A stretch of DNA of 64,000 nucleotides from Saccharothrix tamanrassetensis (GTDB lineage Bacteria > Actinomycetota > Actinomycetes > Mycobacteriales > Pseudonocardiaceae): contig NZ_JACHJN010000006.1 in the NCBI RefSeq assembly GCF_014203665.1, positions 62,001 through 126,000 of the forward strand, given 5' to 3'. The position numbers and the translations under genes are program-made. Of the stretch, positions 46,000-54,593 are shown piece by piece. Below the pieces are notes generated by a model. It did not search any database. It worked only from the letters and a program-made list of their open reading frames with translations, and had not been told where the DNA came from. How positions within the stretch are numbered: the stretch's first letter is position 1; each line of letters opens with the position of its first letter.

Positions 46000-47448
46000 C
46001 TACCCCGCCACCACCGGCGGCGACCGCCGCGGCCTCACCAGCGCCACGAAGCGGGTCACCAGCACCGCGCCGTTCCCGACGGCCGAGACGGTCAGCCACG
46101 TGACCAGGGCGGGGGAGTAGTAGGCGAGTTGGACGCCCGAGATGTCCCGACCGCCGCCCACCACGAGCCCCACCAGGTCCGACATGGTCACCAGGAAGAC
46201 GAGCGGCACCAGCCGGGGCAGCAGTCGCAGCGCCCGCTGCCACCCGGGCCGAGGGGTGGCGGCCCACCGGGCGGAGCGGCGCAGGGCGAGGAAGCACAGC
46301 ACGAGGCTCAGCACCGTCAGCGCGGCCAGGACCAGGTCGATGACCAGCCGGAGCGAGGAGCCGGTGTCCGGGACGCCGCCCTCCAGCAGGGTGGCCAGGC
46401 CGTCCTCCAACGCGCCGGTCCCCTCGTTGCCCAGTGCGACGCCGCTGCTCGCGGTCACCGCGATGCCGTAGCCGGACGGCAGCAGCAGTTGGCCCGCCGA
46501 GTGGGTGAACCAGATGCCGCTGTGCCGCACGCGCCCGTCCTCGGAGGTGTCCCAGCCCATCCCGTACGTCCAGCGCGGGTCGGACGAGGTGTGCATGGCC
46601 TTGACGCTCTCCGGCGAGACGAGCCTGGTGCCGTCGGCGGTCCGACCTCCGTTCGACTGCACGACCAGCCACCGCGCCATGTCCTCGGCCGTGCTGACGA
46701 CGCCGTCTGAGCCGGCCACCAACCGGTGCGGCTCGGTGGCCGGGATCGACGCGCCGTAGGCGTAGACGTGACCCTTCGTCACGCCGCCGGGCGCGTGCGT
46801 GATCGTGGTCGTCGACCTCATGCCGGCGGGCTCGAACACGTGCCGGCGGAGGTAGTCCGCGTACGGCTCGCCGCTCACCACCTCCACGAGCCGGCCGGCC
46901 AGGTGGTAGTTGGTGTTCGTGTAGTGGTGCCTCGTGCCGGGGTCCACGGCGAGCGTCGCGGCGTTGGCGCGGGGGACCGCGTCCGCCAGGGAGTCCGGCT
47001 GCGGCAGGCTCTTCTCGCGCAGCGTGCGGTCGCTGATCCCGGACGTCTGGTTCAGCAGTCGGCGGACCGTGATGCCTGCTGCGCGCGGGTCGGCGAGGTG
47101 GAAGTCCGGGAGGTAGTCGGCGACCGGCCGGTCGAGCGCGACCGCTCCCCGCTCCACCAGCTGCATGACGGCCAGCGCGGTGAACGACTTGCTGACCGAG
47201 GCCACCGGCATGGGGGTGGTCGCGGTGACGTCCGCGTCACCCCGGCCGTAACCGGCGACGTGCACCACCCGGTCGCCCTTGGTGATCGCCACGGTGACGT
47301 CGGGATAGCCGGCGTTCCCGGCGAACTCCGTCACGAAGCGGTCGATCGCCGCGCGGTCCGGCTCACCCGCCGCCGCCGCGACCGCCGCGTTCGGTGCGAG
47401 AACGGCGGCCACTGCCACCGCTGCGACTACTGCACGCCAATGCCCCAC
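46000..47448 (-). CDS. Beta-lactamase-fold serine hydrolase with C-terminal membrane segments
   Basis: A protein of 482 residues from GTG 47448 (GGGAG upstream). A signal peptide (VVAAVAVAAVLAPNAAVA) precedes a class C beta-lactamase/DD-peptidase-like domain. The catalytic SxxK is SVSKSFTAL, the second motif is YTN (HHYTNTNYHLAG), and HSGIWFTHSAGQ is near the KTG-equivalent. The last 150 residues hold about four transmembrane segments, so the domain is anchored outside. It could hydrolyse a wall peptide, ester or lactam. The sensor kinase and regulator genes downstream suggest that it is part of the stimulus-response circuit. Confidence 0.85.
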   Translation of the reverse strand: MGHWRAVVAAVAVAAVLAPNAAVAAAAGEPDRAAIDRFVTEFAGNAGYPDVTVAITKGDRVVHVAGYGRGDADVTATTPMPVASVSKSFTALAVMQLVERGAVALDRPVADYLPDFHLADPRAAGITVRRLLNQTSGISDRTLREKSLPQPDSLADAVPRANAATLAVDPGTRHHYTNTNYHLAGRLVEVVSGEPYADYLRRHVFEPAGMRSTTTITHAPGGVTKGHVYAYGASIPATEPHRLVAGSDGVVSTAEDMARWLVVQSNGGRTADGTRLVSPESVKAMHTSSDPRWTYGMGWDTSEDGRVRHSGIWFTHSAGQLLLPSGYGIAVTASSGVALGNEGTGALEDGLATLLEGGVPDTGSSLRLVIDLVLAALTVLSLVLCFLALRRSARWAATPRPGWQRALRLLPRLVPLVFLVTMSDLVGLVVGGGRDISGVQLAYYSPALVTWLTVSAVGNGAVLVTRFVALVRPRRSPPVVAG

Positions 47449-47806
47449 AGCACACTCCCGATCGTCTTGGTCCGATGGTGGTGACGCTAGGAATTCCGGC
47501 TTCCCGGGGCACGACCCGAAGGGCAGGGCCCGGCCATGACTTTCGTCAGGGGTCGGGGAACCACGGCGGGTGGCGGGTCGTTCGAGTGGTGTGGGCACAG
47601 TCGAAGCGGTGTCGACCTCGCCGCGGCCGGGCGAACCCGCCGCCGGCCGGGTCTGACGCCGCCGCTCGGACGGGCCGTCCGGCACGGGTGTGACAGTTCC
47701 ATCGGTCGCCGATGCTTCGCCGGGCGCGTGCAACGTTCTCGGGCGGTTCGGCGATGTGAGACGCGAGTGGTGGTCGTCGCCGGGGCGGCCGGCTGGGGAG
47801 GCGTTC
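47449..47806. other. Divergent intergenic region
   Basis: About 360 bp between the beta-lactamase operon (leftward) and the PP2C gene (rightward). It contains the inverted repeat at 47537-47548. A TAGCGT on the minus strand at about 47489-47494 could be the -10 of the leftward operon, but its -35 is weak. No gene is evident. Confidence 0.45.
47537..47548. promoter_or_regulatory. Candidate response-regulator site TGAC-TTTC-GTCA
   Basis: Inverted repeat of TGAC and GTCA around TTTC, with flanks that extend the symmetry by another base or two. TGAC-N4-GTCA sites are typical for NarL-type regulators of actinomycetes. It sits about 90 bp before the first gene of the operon that encodes such a regulator. 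Confidence 0.5.
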
Positions 47807-48595
47807 ATGGTCGTGCGGGCTGGGGCGGCTTCCGACGTGGGGCTGGTGCGCGCGTCCAATGAGGACAGTCTGCTGGTCGGCTCCGCGCTGTTCGCCGTGG
47901 CGGACGGGATGGGTGGGCACGCGGCCGGCGAGGTGGCCAGCGCCATGGCGGTCGAGCACCTGCGGTCCCTCGACGGGCGCGCGGACCTGCGGCCGGACGA
48001 CATCCGGGTGGCGCTGGGAGAGGCCAACGAGGCCATCCGGGCCGCCGGGGTGGAGCACCCCGAGCAGGCCGGCATGGGGGCGACCGTCACCGGGCTGGGG
48101 TTGGTGCGCTTCGCCGGGTCGCCGCACTGGGTGGTGTTCAACCTCGGCGACTCGCGGGTGTACCGGTATGCCGACGGTGTGCTGGCGCTGCTCACCGCGG
48201 ACCACTCCGAGGCGGCCGAGATGGTGGCCGCCGGGACGATGACCGCCGAGCAGGCCCGGTACTCGCGGTACCGGAACGTGATCACCCGGGCGCTGGGCGT
48301 GCACCGATCCGTCGAGCCCGACCAGTGGGTGTTCCCGCCGGTCGAGGGGGAGCGGTTCCTGCTGTGCTCGGACGGGCTGAACGGCGAGCTGGAGGACGAC
48401 GAGATCGCCGCCGTGCTCCGGGACGTGCCCGACGCGGAGTCGGCCGCCTCGGAGCTGGTGCGGCGGGCCGTGGTCGCCGGCGGGCGGGACAACGTGACGG
48501 TGGTCGTCGTGGACTACGGCGTCGGCGACGGCGAGTCCGGGCAGGGCGTCCGTGCGGCCGGACCGGAGGACACCATGCCGCGGAGCGCCCCGTGA
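47807..48595 (+). CDS. PP2C-family Ser/Thr protein phosphatase
   Basis: A protein of 262 residues from ATG 47807 (GGGGAGG upstream). The PP2C metal motifs are all present: ASNEDSLLVG, VADGMGGHAAGE, LGDSRVYRY, LLCSDGLNGEL and GGRDNVTVVVVD. It is cytosolic, with no membrane tail. It reverses Ser/Thr phosphorylation, normally opposing a PknA/B-type kinase that is not encoded here. Its stop overlaps the GTG of an FHA protein, which reads phosphothreonine, so the two form a phospho-signalling pair. Confidence 0.93.
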   Translation: MVVRAGAASDVGLVRASNEDSLLVGSALFAVADGMGGHAAGEVASAMAVEHLRSLDGRADLRPDDIRVALGEANEAIRAAGVEHPEQAGMGATVTGLGLVRFAGSPHWVVFNLGDSRVYRYADGVLALLTADHSEAAEMVAAGTMTAEQARYSRYRNVITRALGVHRSVEPDQWVFPPVEGERFLLCSDGLNGELEDDEIAAVLRDVPDAESAASELVRRAVVAGGRDNVTVVVVDYGVGDGESGQGVRAAGPEDTMPRSAP

Positions 48596-49878
48596 CGGTC
48601 TACACACCGGGTGCGGCGGTGGCTGTGGTGGCCGACCGGACCTGGCTGCTGATCGGTGCCGCGCCGGCGTCGGACGTGGTGCGGCGGTGCTGGGAGCTGG
48701 TGCGCGGTGGGGCCGGGCTGGACGACGTGCTGAGCGTGATCGCGCACGAGGGGTTCCGGTCGGTGGGGAGCTTCGCGCTGGTGCGGTGCGACGACGCCGA
48801 GCGGCGGGTCGTGCTGCGGGGTGACGCCGTGGTGGGCGTGGTCGGCGCCGACGGGGTGCCGCTGGAGCTGCGCGACGACGGTGCGGCGACCTGGGTGGAC
48901 ACCGGGCTGCCGGACGAGGTGGCGGAGCTGCGGCTGGCGGCCGGGGTCGGCGCGGGGCCGGAGCTGCCGGTGGAGTGCGGGGTCGTGCTGGCCTCCCTGT
49001 TGGTGGCGACACTGGCGGAGGTGACACCGCAGCCGGTGACGTCGGTGGAACCCGAGGACGGGGTGGCGATCGAGTCCGCGCCGACCGTGGTCGCCGCGCT
49101 GCCGAAGGTTCCGGACGTCGATCCGGCGGTGGCCGAGCGGTGGACCGAGGTCATCGCCGTGCCGCACGGGTTCACGCCGTCGGTGCAAGGCGTGGTGGTG
49201 CCGCAGGCCGAGCAAGGCGTTGCGCAGTCGGTATCCCAGCCGGTGCCCCAGGTGGTCGCGCAGCCGGTGCCCGCAGTCGCACCACAACCAGCGCCAAAAC
49301 CAGCGCCAAAACCAGCGCCACAACCCGCGGCGCAGCCCGCCGCGACCCCGCGAGTGGACGAAACGTCGTTGCGCCGCAACGCTTCCCCCGACGACACGAG
49401 GCACATCGCCACGACGGGCACGCCCAGAGTGCGCGCGATCGCCTGTCCCGCAAGGCATCTCAACCCCGAGCACGCCATCGCCTGCCGGGTCTGCGGCCAA
49501 GCACTCCCCCCGCAGGACGCGTTCGTCGTGCCGCGCCCGCCACTGGGTGTCCTGCGGCTGTCCACCGGTGAGGTGATCTCGCTGGACCGCAGCGTCATCC
49601 TCGGCCGCGACCCGCAGGTGGCCGATCGCGGCTCCACCGGCCCGCACGCGATCCGCCTGGCCAACCAGGGCAACGACATCTCGCGCAACCACGTCGAAGT
49701 CCGCCTGGACGGCTGGGACGTCCTCGTCGTCGACCTCGGCTCGAAGAACGGCACCACGGTGATCGCGCCCGGCTGGTCGCCGCAGGAGCTGGCGGGCCTC
49801 ATCCCGGCCATCCTCACGCCCGGCTCGCGGGTGATGGTCGGCGAAGGCGCGTTCTTCACCTACGAGGTGACCGGGTGA
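48592..49878 (+). CDS. FHA-domain protein with Pro-Ala-Lys linker and zinc-ribbon-like motif
   Basis: A protein of 428 residues from a GTG overlapping the phosphatase stop. Residues 1-175 are an unrecognised domain. A linker rich in Pro, Val, Gln and Ala follows, with PAPKPAPKPAPQ encoded by a CCAGCGCCAAAA repeat. A four-cysteine ribbon comes next (CPARHLNPEHAIACRVCG lacks one canonical partner). A canonical FHA domain lies at about 325-425: SVILGRDPQV, ISRNHVEVRLDG and DLGSKNGTTV. FHA domains bind phosphothreonine, so it may dock a kinase substrate for the phosphatase. Confidence 0.88.
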   Translation: MTVYTPGAAVAVVADRTWLLIGAAPASDVVRRCWELVRGGAGLDDVLSVIAHEGFRSVGSFALVRCDDAERRVVLRGDAVVGVVGADGVPLELRDDGAATWVDTGLPDEVAELRLAAGVGAGPELPVECGVVLASLLVATLAEVTPQPVTSVEPEDGVAIESAPTVVAALPKVPDVDPAVAERWTEVIAVPHGFTPSVQGVVVPQAEQGVAQSVSQPVPQVVAQPVPAVAPQPAPKPAPKPAPQPAAQPAATPRVDETSLRRNASPDDTRHIATTGTPRVRAIACPARHLNPEHAIACRVCGQALPPQDAFVVPRPPLGVLRLSTGEVISLDRSVILGRDPQVADRGSTGPHAIRLANQGNDISRNHVEVRLDGWDVLVVDLGSKNGTTVIAPGWSPQELAGLIPAILTPGSRVMVGEGAFFTYEVTG

Positions 49879-50008
49879 CGACGCCGCCGGAGATCCGCCG
49901 CAGCACATCGGGCGGACCGGCGCGTTGATCGTGCCGTAGGACGCCCCACGACCACGTCCGGAGCAGCGGCTCCGGAGGTCAGGCAGGCGTCGGAGTCGAC
50001 CGACGTGC

Positions 50009-50052
50009 GACAGGGCGGCTGTCGACCGGACCCGGTCGACAGCCGCCCTGTC
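50009..50052. terminator. 21-bp-arm hairpin terminator
   Basis: Two perfect 21-bp arms (50009-50029 and 50032-50052) meet at a 2-base loop. It stands between the converging FHA and M4 protease genes, 23 bp beyond the protease stop, so it can stop both transcripts. There is no U-tract. Confidence 0.85.
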
Positions 50053-50074
50053 AGGCGGTCAGCTGCTCAGCTGA

Positions 50075-52723
50075 TCAGCAGGCGCCCTGGTCCTGCCACA
50101 CGGCCCAGGAGCCGGGGTGGCCGGGCTCAGCGCCGGTGGAGTACCACGTGGACTTCCACTTGTGGGAGTTGTGCGAGACCTCGTCGTTGGGCACGTAGGC
50201 CGTGGACGCGTCCCACGCCGGAACGCCGTCGCAGCCGCCCGGACCGCCGCCGCCCTGGACCGTGAGGGTGTAGGTGGCGGTGTGGCTGGTGTCCGTGCCG
50301 GTCGCCGTCACCGTGATGGTGTACGTGCCCTCCGGCGTGGTGGCCGCGGTCGCGATGGTCAGCGTGGACGACTCACCGGACTCCACCGACAGCGGGGTGA
50401 AGGTGGCCGTCGCGCCCGTCGGCAGGCCGGACGCCGCGAAGTGCACCTTGTGCGGCGAGCCGGCGGTGGTCGTGGTGCTCACCGTCGACGTCGCCGAACT
50501 GCCCGCTTGCACGGTGCCGCTGGTCGGGTTCAGCGCCACCGAGAAGTCGTTCGCCGGGGGCTCGCCCCCGACCCGCAGCGTGTACGTCGCCGAGTGCGAC
50601 GCGTCCGCTCCGGCACCCGTGACGGTCACCGTGTGGGTGCCCGCCGGGGTGGCCGCGGTGGTGGCGATGGTCAGCTTGGACGACTCGCCGGCCGCGATGG
50701 TGGCCGGGCTGAACGTCGCCGTCGCGCCGGCGGGCAGGCCCGAGGCGCTGAGCGAGACCTTCTGCGACTCACCGGACGTGACGGTGGTGCCGACGGTCGT
50801 CGTCACCGATCCGCCCGGGTTGGTGTCGCCGCTGCTCGGGTTGAGGGCGATGGAGAAGTCGTTGACCGGCGCCGTGCCGGTGACGACCACGTTGAACGAC
50901 GCCGTGTGCGTGGCGCCGCCCTTGCCCTGCACGGTGACCGGGTAGGTGCCGGCCGGGGTGGACGACGGCACGGTCACGTTGACCGTGGACGACTGGCCCG
51001 AGGTGATGGTCTCCGGGTTGAACTTGACGACCACGCCGGACGGCGCGCCGCTCGCGGACAGCGCCACCGACTGCGGGTTGCCGGACGTGGTGGTGCTGCT
51101 CAGGGTCGCCGTTCCCTGGCCACCCTGGGGGACGGTGACCGAGCTCGGGTTCAGCGCCAGGCTGAAGTCGTCGACCGGGGTGGACACGCAGGTCGGCTCA
51201 CCGGCCTGGGCGGGCACGCTGATCGCCTGCCACGCCGCCTTCACCACGTTGTACTGCGCGCACGTCGGGTCGAGCGCCTTGGCGGCGGTCAGCGTCGCGA
51301 CGCGGTACTTGAAGTGCGTCATGGTGGACGTCTTCAGCAGCATGGCGTTGTAGAACACCCGGCCCGCGGCCTGGATGCCGATGCCGCGCACGGTGGAGCC
51401 GTCGCAGGTCGGGCTGTTCGGCTTGCCGCCACCGGGGCTGGAGCCCTCGGCGAGCAGGTAGAACCAGTGGTTCAGCGGACCGGCCGCGGCGTGCACCTCG
51501 GTGCCCGGGATGGCGCTGGACCAGCAGTTCGGGTGGCCGCCGACGGCCTTCGGGTCGGCCATGTTGCGGATCGGGCCCTGGCCCACCAGGTTGACCTTCT
51601 CGCCGACCAGGTAGTCCGGGGTGTCGAACGGGGACGGCTCGTTGGCGTACGCCTCGGTCAGCGCGCCCATGATGTCGCCGGTGGCCTCGCCGAGACCGGC
51701 CTCACGCCCGGCGCCGCCGGGGGTGTACTGGTCGATGGCGTGCCCGTGCTCGTGGCCGACCACGTCCATGGACGCGATCCACTGGTTGGCGTTGTTGCGG
51801 CCGATCTCGATGTGCTGGCCGGTCCAGTAGGCGTTGACCTTGTCCAGGCCCACCTTGACCGTGACGCCGCGGCCGTTGCCGTCGATGCCGTTGCGGCCCA
51901 GCCAGTTCTTCAGCATGTCCCACTGCTTCTGGGTCGACCACAGGACGTCGGCGCAGCCGGTCTCCTTGCTGGTCGCCTTGCCGGTGCCGAAGGAGTTGGA
52001 CGGCTTGCTGAACGGCTGGTTGGTCGCGTAGTCGACGCAGCGCAGGCCGGGACGGGTGTCGTCGACCGTGCTGTTGTTGCTGGTGTCGATGTTCAGCGGG
52101 TTCGGGCCGTTCCACTCGCTGTTGCCGGTGCCCGCCTTGACGTCGTCCACGAGGTCCTCGACCGCGCCGTCGTGCGCGTTCACGTAGACGTGCAGCCGGC
52201 TCGGCGCGCCCTCGCGCTGCCCGCTGACGATGACCTCGTAGACCAGCTTGCCGTGGTCTTCGGCGAGCACGGACAGCGTGCCGCCCTCGACCTTGTCCAC
52301 CTTGGACAGCTGGCCGCGGGCGATGGCCTTGGCCCGCTGGACGCTGACCCGGGCTCTGGTGTCGACCGCGAGTCCGCCTTCGTTGGCGGCCACGGTGTCC
52401 AGGATCTTGCCCGCCGCGTCGGTGGCCACGACCGCGTCGCCGCCGATCACCGGCAGGCCCTTGTAGGTACGGTCGTAGGAGACGTAGAAGAGGTCCTTCT
52501 TGCCGGGGATGCCGCCGGTGTAGACGGCCTTCCGCTGGAACTGCTCGTCAGGACCCTTGGCCAGGGCGTCCAGGCCGGACGCCGCGGCCGCGTCGGCCGC
52601 GGTCGTGGCCAGGGTGACCGGGCTGTCCGGCGCGGCCGGCGCCGCTTGCGCGACGCTCGACGCGGTCTGTACCGACAGCGCGGCCAGGCACGCGGCCAGG
52701 TAGACGCCGATACTGCGTTTCAT
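50075..52723 (-). CDS. Secreted M4 (thermolysin-family) metalloprotease with three Ig-like repeats and chitin-binding module
   Basis: A protein of 882 residues with a Sec signal peptide (LAACLAALSVQTASSVAQAA). A propeptide with FTP and PepSY-like parts runs to about 200. The catalytic domain has the zinc motif VVGHEHGHAID, the downstream glutamate in GLGEATGDIMGAL, and HAAAGPLNHWFYLLAEG. After about residue 515, three ~85-residue Ig-like repeats each start with DFS-ALNPSS. A C-terminal CBM5/12-type module (WDASTAYVPNDEVSH) probably binds chitin. The gene has GAGGAG before its ATG and ends at a strong hairpin. It is probably a nutrient-scavenging exoprotease. Confidence 0.94.
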   Translation of the reverse strand: MKRSIGVYLAACLAALSVQTASSVAQAAPAAPDSPVTLATTAADAAAASGLDALAKGPDEQFQRKAVYTGGIPGKKDLFYVSYDRTYKGLPVIGGDAVVATDAAGKILDTVAANEGGLAVDTRARVSVQRAKAIARGQLSKVDKVEGGTLSVLAEDHGKLVYEVIVSGQREGAPSRLHVYVNAHDGAVEDLVDDVKAGTGNSEWNGPNPLNIDTSNNSTVDDTRPGLRCVDYATNQPFSKPSNSFGTGKATSKETGCADVLWSTQKQWDMLKNWLGRNGIDGNGRGVTVKVGLDKVNAYWTGQHIEIGRNNANQWIASMDVVGHEHGHAIDQYTPGGAGREAGLGEATGDIMGALTEAYANEPSPFDTPDYLVGEKVNLVGQGPIRNMADPKAVGGHPNCWSSAIPGTEVHAAAGPLNHWFYLLAEGSSPGGGKPNSPTCDGSTVRGIGIQAAGRVFYNAMLLKTSTMTHFKYRVATLTAAKALDPTCAQYNVVKAAWQAISVPAQAGEPTCVSTPVDDFSLALNPSSVTVPQGGQGTATLSSTTTSGNPQSVALSASGAPSGVVVKFNPETITSGQSSTVNVTVPSSTPAGTYPVTVQGKGGATHTASFNVVVTGTAPVNDFSIALNPSSGDTNPGGSVTTTVGTTVTSGESQKVSLSASGLPAGATATFSPATIAAGESSKLTIATTAATPAGTHTVTVTGAGADASHSATYTLRVGGEPPANDFSVALNPTSGTVQAGSSATSTVSTTTTAGSPHKVHFAASGLPTGATATFTPLSVESGESSTLTIATAATTPEGTYTITVTATGTDTSHTATYTLTVQGGGGPGGCDGVPAWDASTAYVPNDEVSHNSHKWKSTWYSTGAEPGHPGSWAVWQDQGAC

Positions 52724-53145
52724 GCCAGCTCCTCAGGCACGCAGGGAATACCGAGGACTCGGACGGGAACGTCCCAAGTCACGAAGTGGGCGGCCTCGTT
52801 GGAAACAGTCCCTGTGTAACGCGCATGGCGTAACCCATCGAGGATTAACCGTTGCCAGAACGTGTTTATTGATCTATTCGGGGCAATCCGGCATGACCAC
52901 GGAGCCAGCTGGTCATACCGACGGCCTTATGGCTTTCCGGTATGCCCCCGAACGGTCGCACGATTATTTACGAATCTACCCCTCCGTGGCCCCGATCGCC
53001 TGTTTCCGGTATTTGTCCGGATCCGGACGTGCGCAATGGGACGAATGCCCGCCGGTCGGTCGCCGCGTCCGGGAGCCGGGCCGGGGCGCCGGGTTGCTAG
53101 GGTCGGCAGTCGCGGTTCGGTGTCGTCGCGTGGGGAGGCGTGCTG
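52724..53145. other. Divergent intergenic region, relatively AT-rich
   Basis: About 420 bp before the protease (leftward) and the ArsR gene (rightward). It is noticeably more AT-rich than its flanks around 52840-52990, as expected for regulated promoters, but I cannot assign a specific -35/-10 pair. No small gene or repeat is convincing. Confidence 0.4.
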
Positions 53146-53478
53146 GTGAGCAGGCCCCTGTACCAGCTCAAAGCCGAGTTCTTCAAGACGCTCGGGCACC
53201 CGGCGCGGATCCGCGTGCTGGAGCTGCTGAGCCAACGCGAGCACGCGGTCGCCGAGATGCTGCCCGAGGTGGGGATCGAGGCCGCGAACCTGTCGCAGCA
53301 GCTGGCCGTGCTGCGCCGCGCGGGGCTGGTGACCACCCGCAAGGAAGGCTCGAACGTCTACTACTCGCTGACCAGCCCGCACGTGGCGGAGCTGCTGGCG
53401 GTGGCGCGGCGCATCCTCACCGGCGTGCTGTCCGGTCAGGTGGAGCTGCTGGAGGACCTCCGCACGCCCGGCTCCTGA
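53146..53478 (+). CDS. ArsR/SmtB-family transcriptional regulator
   Basis: A protein of 110 residues from GTG 53146; the GGGGAGG at 53132 is well spaced for this GTG, not for the one two codons earlier. The winged helix reads FKTLGHPARIRVLELLSQREHAVAEM, then ANLSQQLAVLRRAGLVTTRKEGSNVYYSL. No metal-binding cysteine pair (CxC) is present, so it is not a typical arsenic or cadmium sensor. The malic-enzyme-like gene that follows is about 90 bp downstream and may be its target. Confidence 0.9.
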   Translation: MSRPLYQLKAEFFKTLGHPARIRVLELLSQREHAVAEMLPEVGIEAANLSQQLAVLRRAGLVTTRKEGSNVYYSLTSPHVAELLAVARRILTGVLSGQVELLEDLRTPGS

Positions 53479-53569
53479 GACCGGGGTCGCACGGTCGAGC
53501 ACTTGCGAAACTCTTCAAGTGTTCAGATCATGGCCCTCGTCGGCGACGTCCGGGGAGGTGCGGGGGACC

Positions 53570-54466
53570 GTGAGCGTGGCGGTGGTCGGTGACGGCAGTG
53601 CCTTCGGCGGACCCGACGTGGAGCCCGCCCTGCGGCGCCTCGCCGACGCCCTCGCCCACGCCACCGCGAGCCCGGTCCACGCCCTGCGGCTGGGTCCGGA
53701 CCCGTTCGACCTGCCGGCCGGGGTGGACGCGGTGGTGCTCGCCCACACCCGCCCCGACCACGCCTGGCGGATCCCGGCCGGGACACCCGTGGTCGCCGAC
53801 CTGGACGCGATCGCGGTGGTGCTGCTGGCCAAGCTGCTCACGACGCTGGCCGCCGCCGGTCGGACGCCGAAGCGCAGCGGGGTCGTGGTCGCCGGGGCGT
53901 CGTCCTGCCCGGCGGTCGGCCCGCTGCTGCTGGCCGCCGGCATCCGGGACATCACGCTGTGGAACGAGGCCGACGCCCGGGCCTTCCCGCTGTCCCGGAT
54001 CGCGTCCCGCGCCCACGCGGTGATCGACCCGCTCGACGGCCTGCCCGCCCGGCTGCCCGCGCCGCCGGTCACGATCGGGGACGCGGGCCGGCCGGACCCG
54101 GCCGCCGGGCTCGTCGGCGCGCAGCGATCGGATGGTGCGGACGATCCGGGGGGCGAGCGGGTCGGGGCGGAGCCCGCGGACGGAGGAGGCGACCCGGCCG
54201 ATGCCCTCGGCCCCGCCCGCGAACTCCCCGTCATCGCCCTGGCCGGCGTCGCCGACCTGCTCCTGGTCCTGCCGGGCCTGCTCGACGCACTGCGCCGGGT
54301 GCCCGGCGCGTCCCCGGAGGTCGACGTGCTGCTCGCGTCCGCGCTGGCCCTGGTGATGGCCACCCCGCCGGACCGGCGGCTGCCGGTCGGGCCCTCCCCG
54401 GCGCTGGCCGCGCAGGTGGCCGACGCCGCGGTCCGGAGCCTGCGACCGACCCCGCCGGTCGACTAG
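53570..54466 (+). CDS. Malic-enzyme-like NAD-binding protein (degenerate)
   Basis: A protein of 298 residues from GTG 53570 (an ATG 17 codons upstream is possible). The centre aligns by eye with malic enzymes: GTPVVADLDAIAVVLLAKLLTTL corresponds to their HDDQHG-AI-LA-LLNAL segment, and VVVAGASSCPAVGPLLLAAGIRDITLW to the NAD-binding strand. LLLVLPGLLDALRR and DVLLASALAL mirror the C-terminal region. The HDDQHG substrate/metal motif is lost and the protein is about 100 residues short, so malate oxidation is unlikely. A Gly/Asp/Glu-rich insert (residues 180-210) is present. Confidence 0.5.
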   Translation: MSVAVVGDGSAFGGPDVEPALRRLADALAHATASPVHALRLGPDPFDLPAGVDAVVLAHTRPDHAWRIPAGTPVVADLDAIAVVLLAKLLTTLAAAGRTPKRSGVVVAGASSCPAVGPLLLAAGIRDITLWNEADARAFPLSRIASRAHAVIDPLDGLPARLPAPPVTIGDAGRPDPAAGLVGAQRSDGADDPGGERVGAEPADGGGDPADALGPARELPVIALAGVADLLLVLPGLLDALRRVPGASPEVDVLLASALALVMATPPDRRLPVGPSPALAAQVADAAVRSLRPTPPVD

Positions 54467-54556
54467 CCGCGCGACCCGTTCCCGGCCGGTCGGGCACCTC
54501 TCGCGCCGGCCGTCGGTGCTCGCCCGACCGGCGGAAACCAATGAGGTCACGGCCTC

Positions 54557-54586
54557 TTGTGCTCGTTGTCCGCGCCTTGTATACAT
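54557..54586 (+). promoter_or_regulatory. Promoter (TTGTGC-N17-TATACA) overlapping a GntR-like operator, likely leaderless
   Basis: TTGTGC (54557-54562) and TATACA (54580-54585) are 17 bp apart. The -10 lies within the near-palindrome TTGTATACAT (54577-54586), the type of site bound by FadR/GntR regulators. The ATG of the GntR gene follows at 54594, leaving no room for a ribosome site; the mRNA would start at or near the codon. Confidence 0.55.
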
Positions 54587-54593
54587 CTCGTCC

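Noticed and set aside
47487-49027. Minus-strand frames opposite the PP2C and FHA genes
   Set aside because: Antisense of strongly supported enzymes; Pro/Arg/His-rich without motifs.
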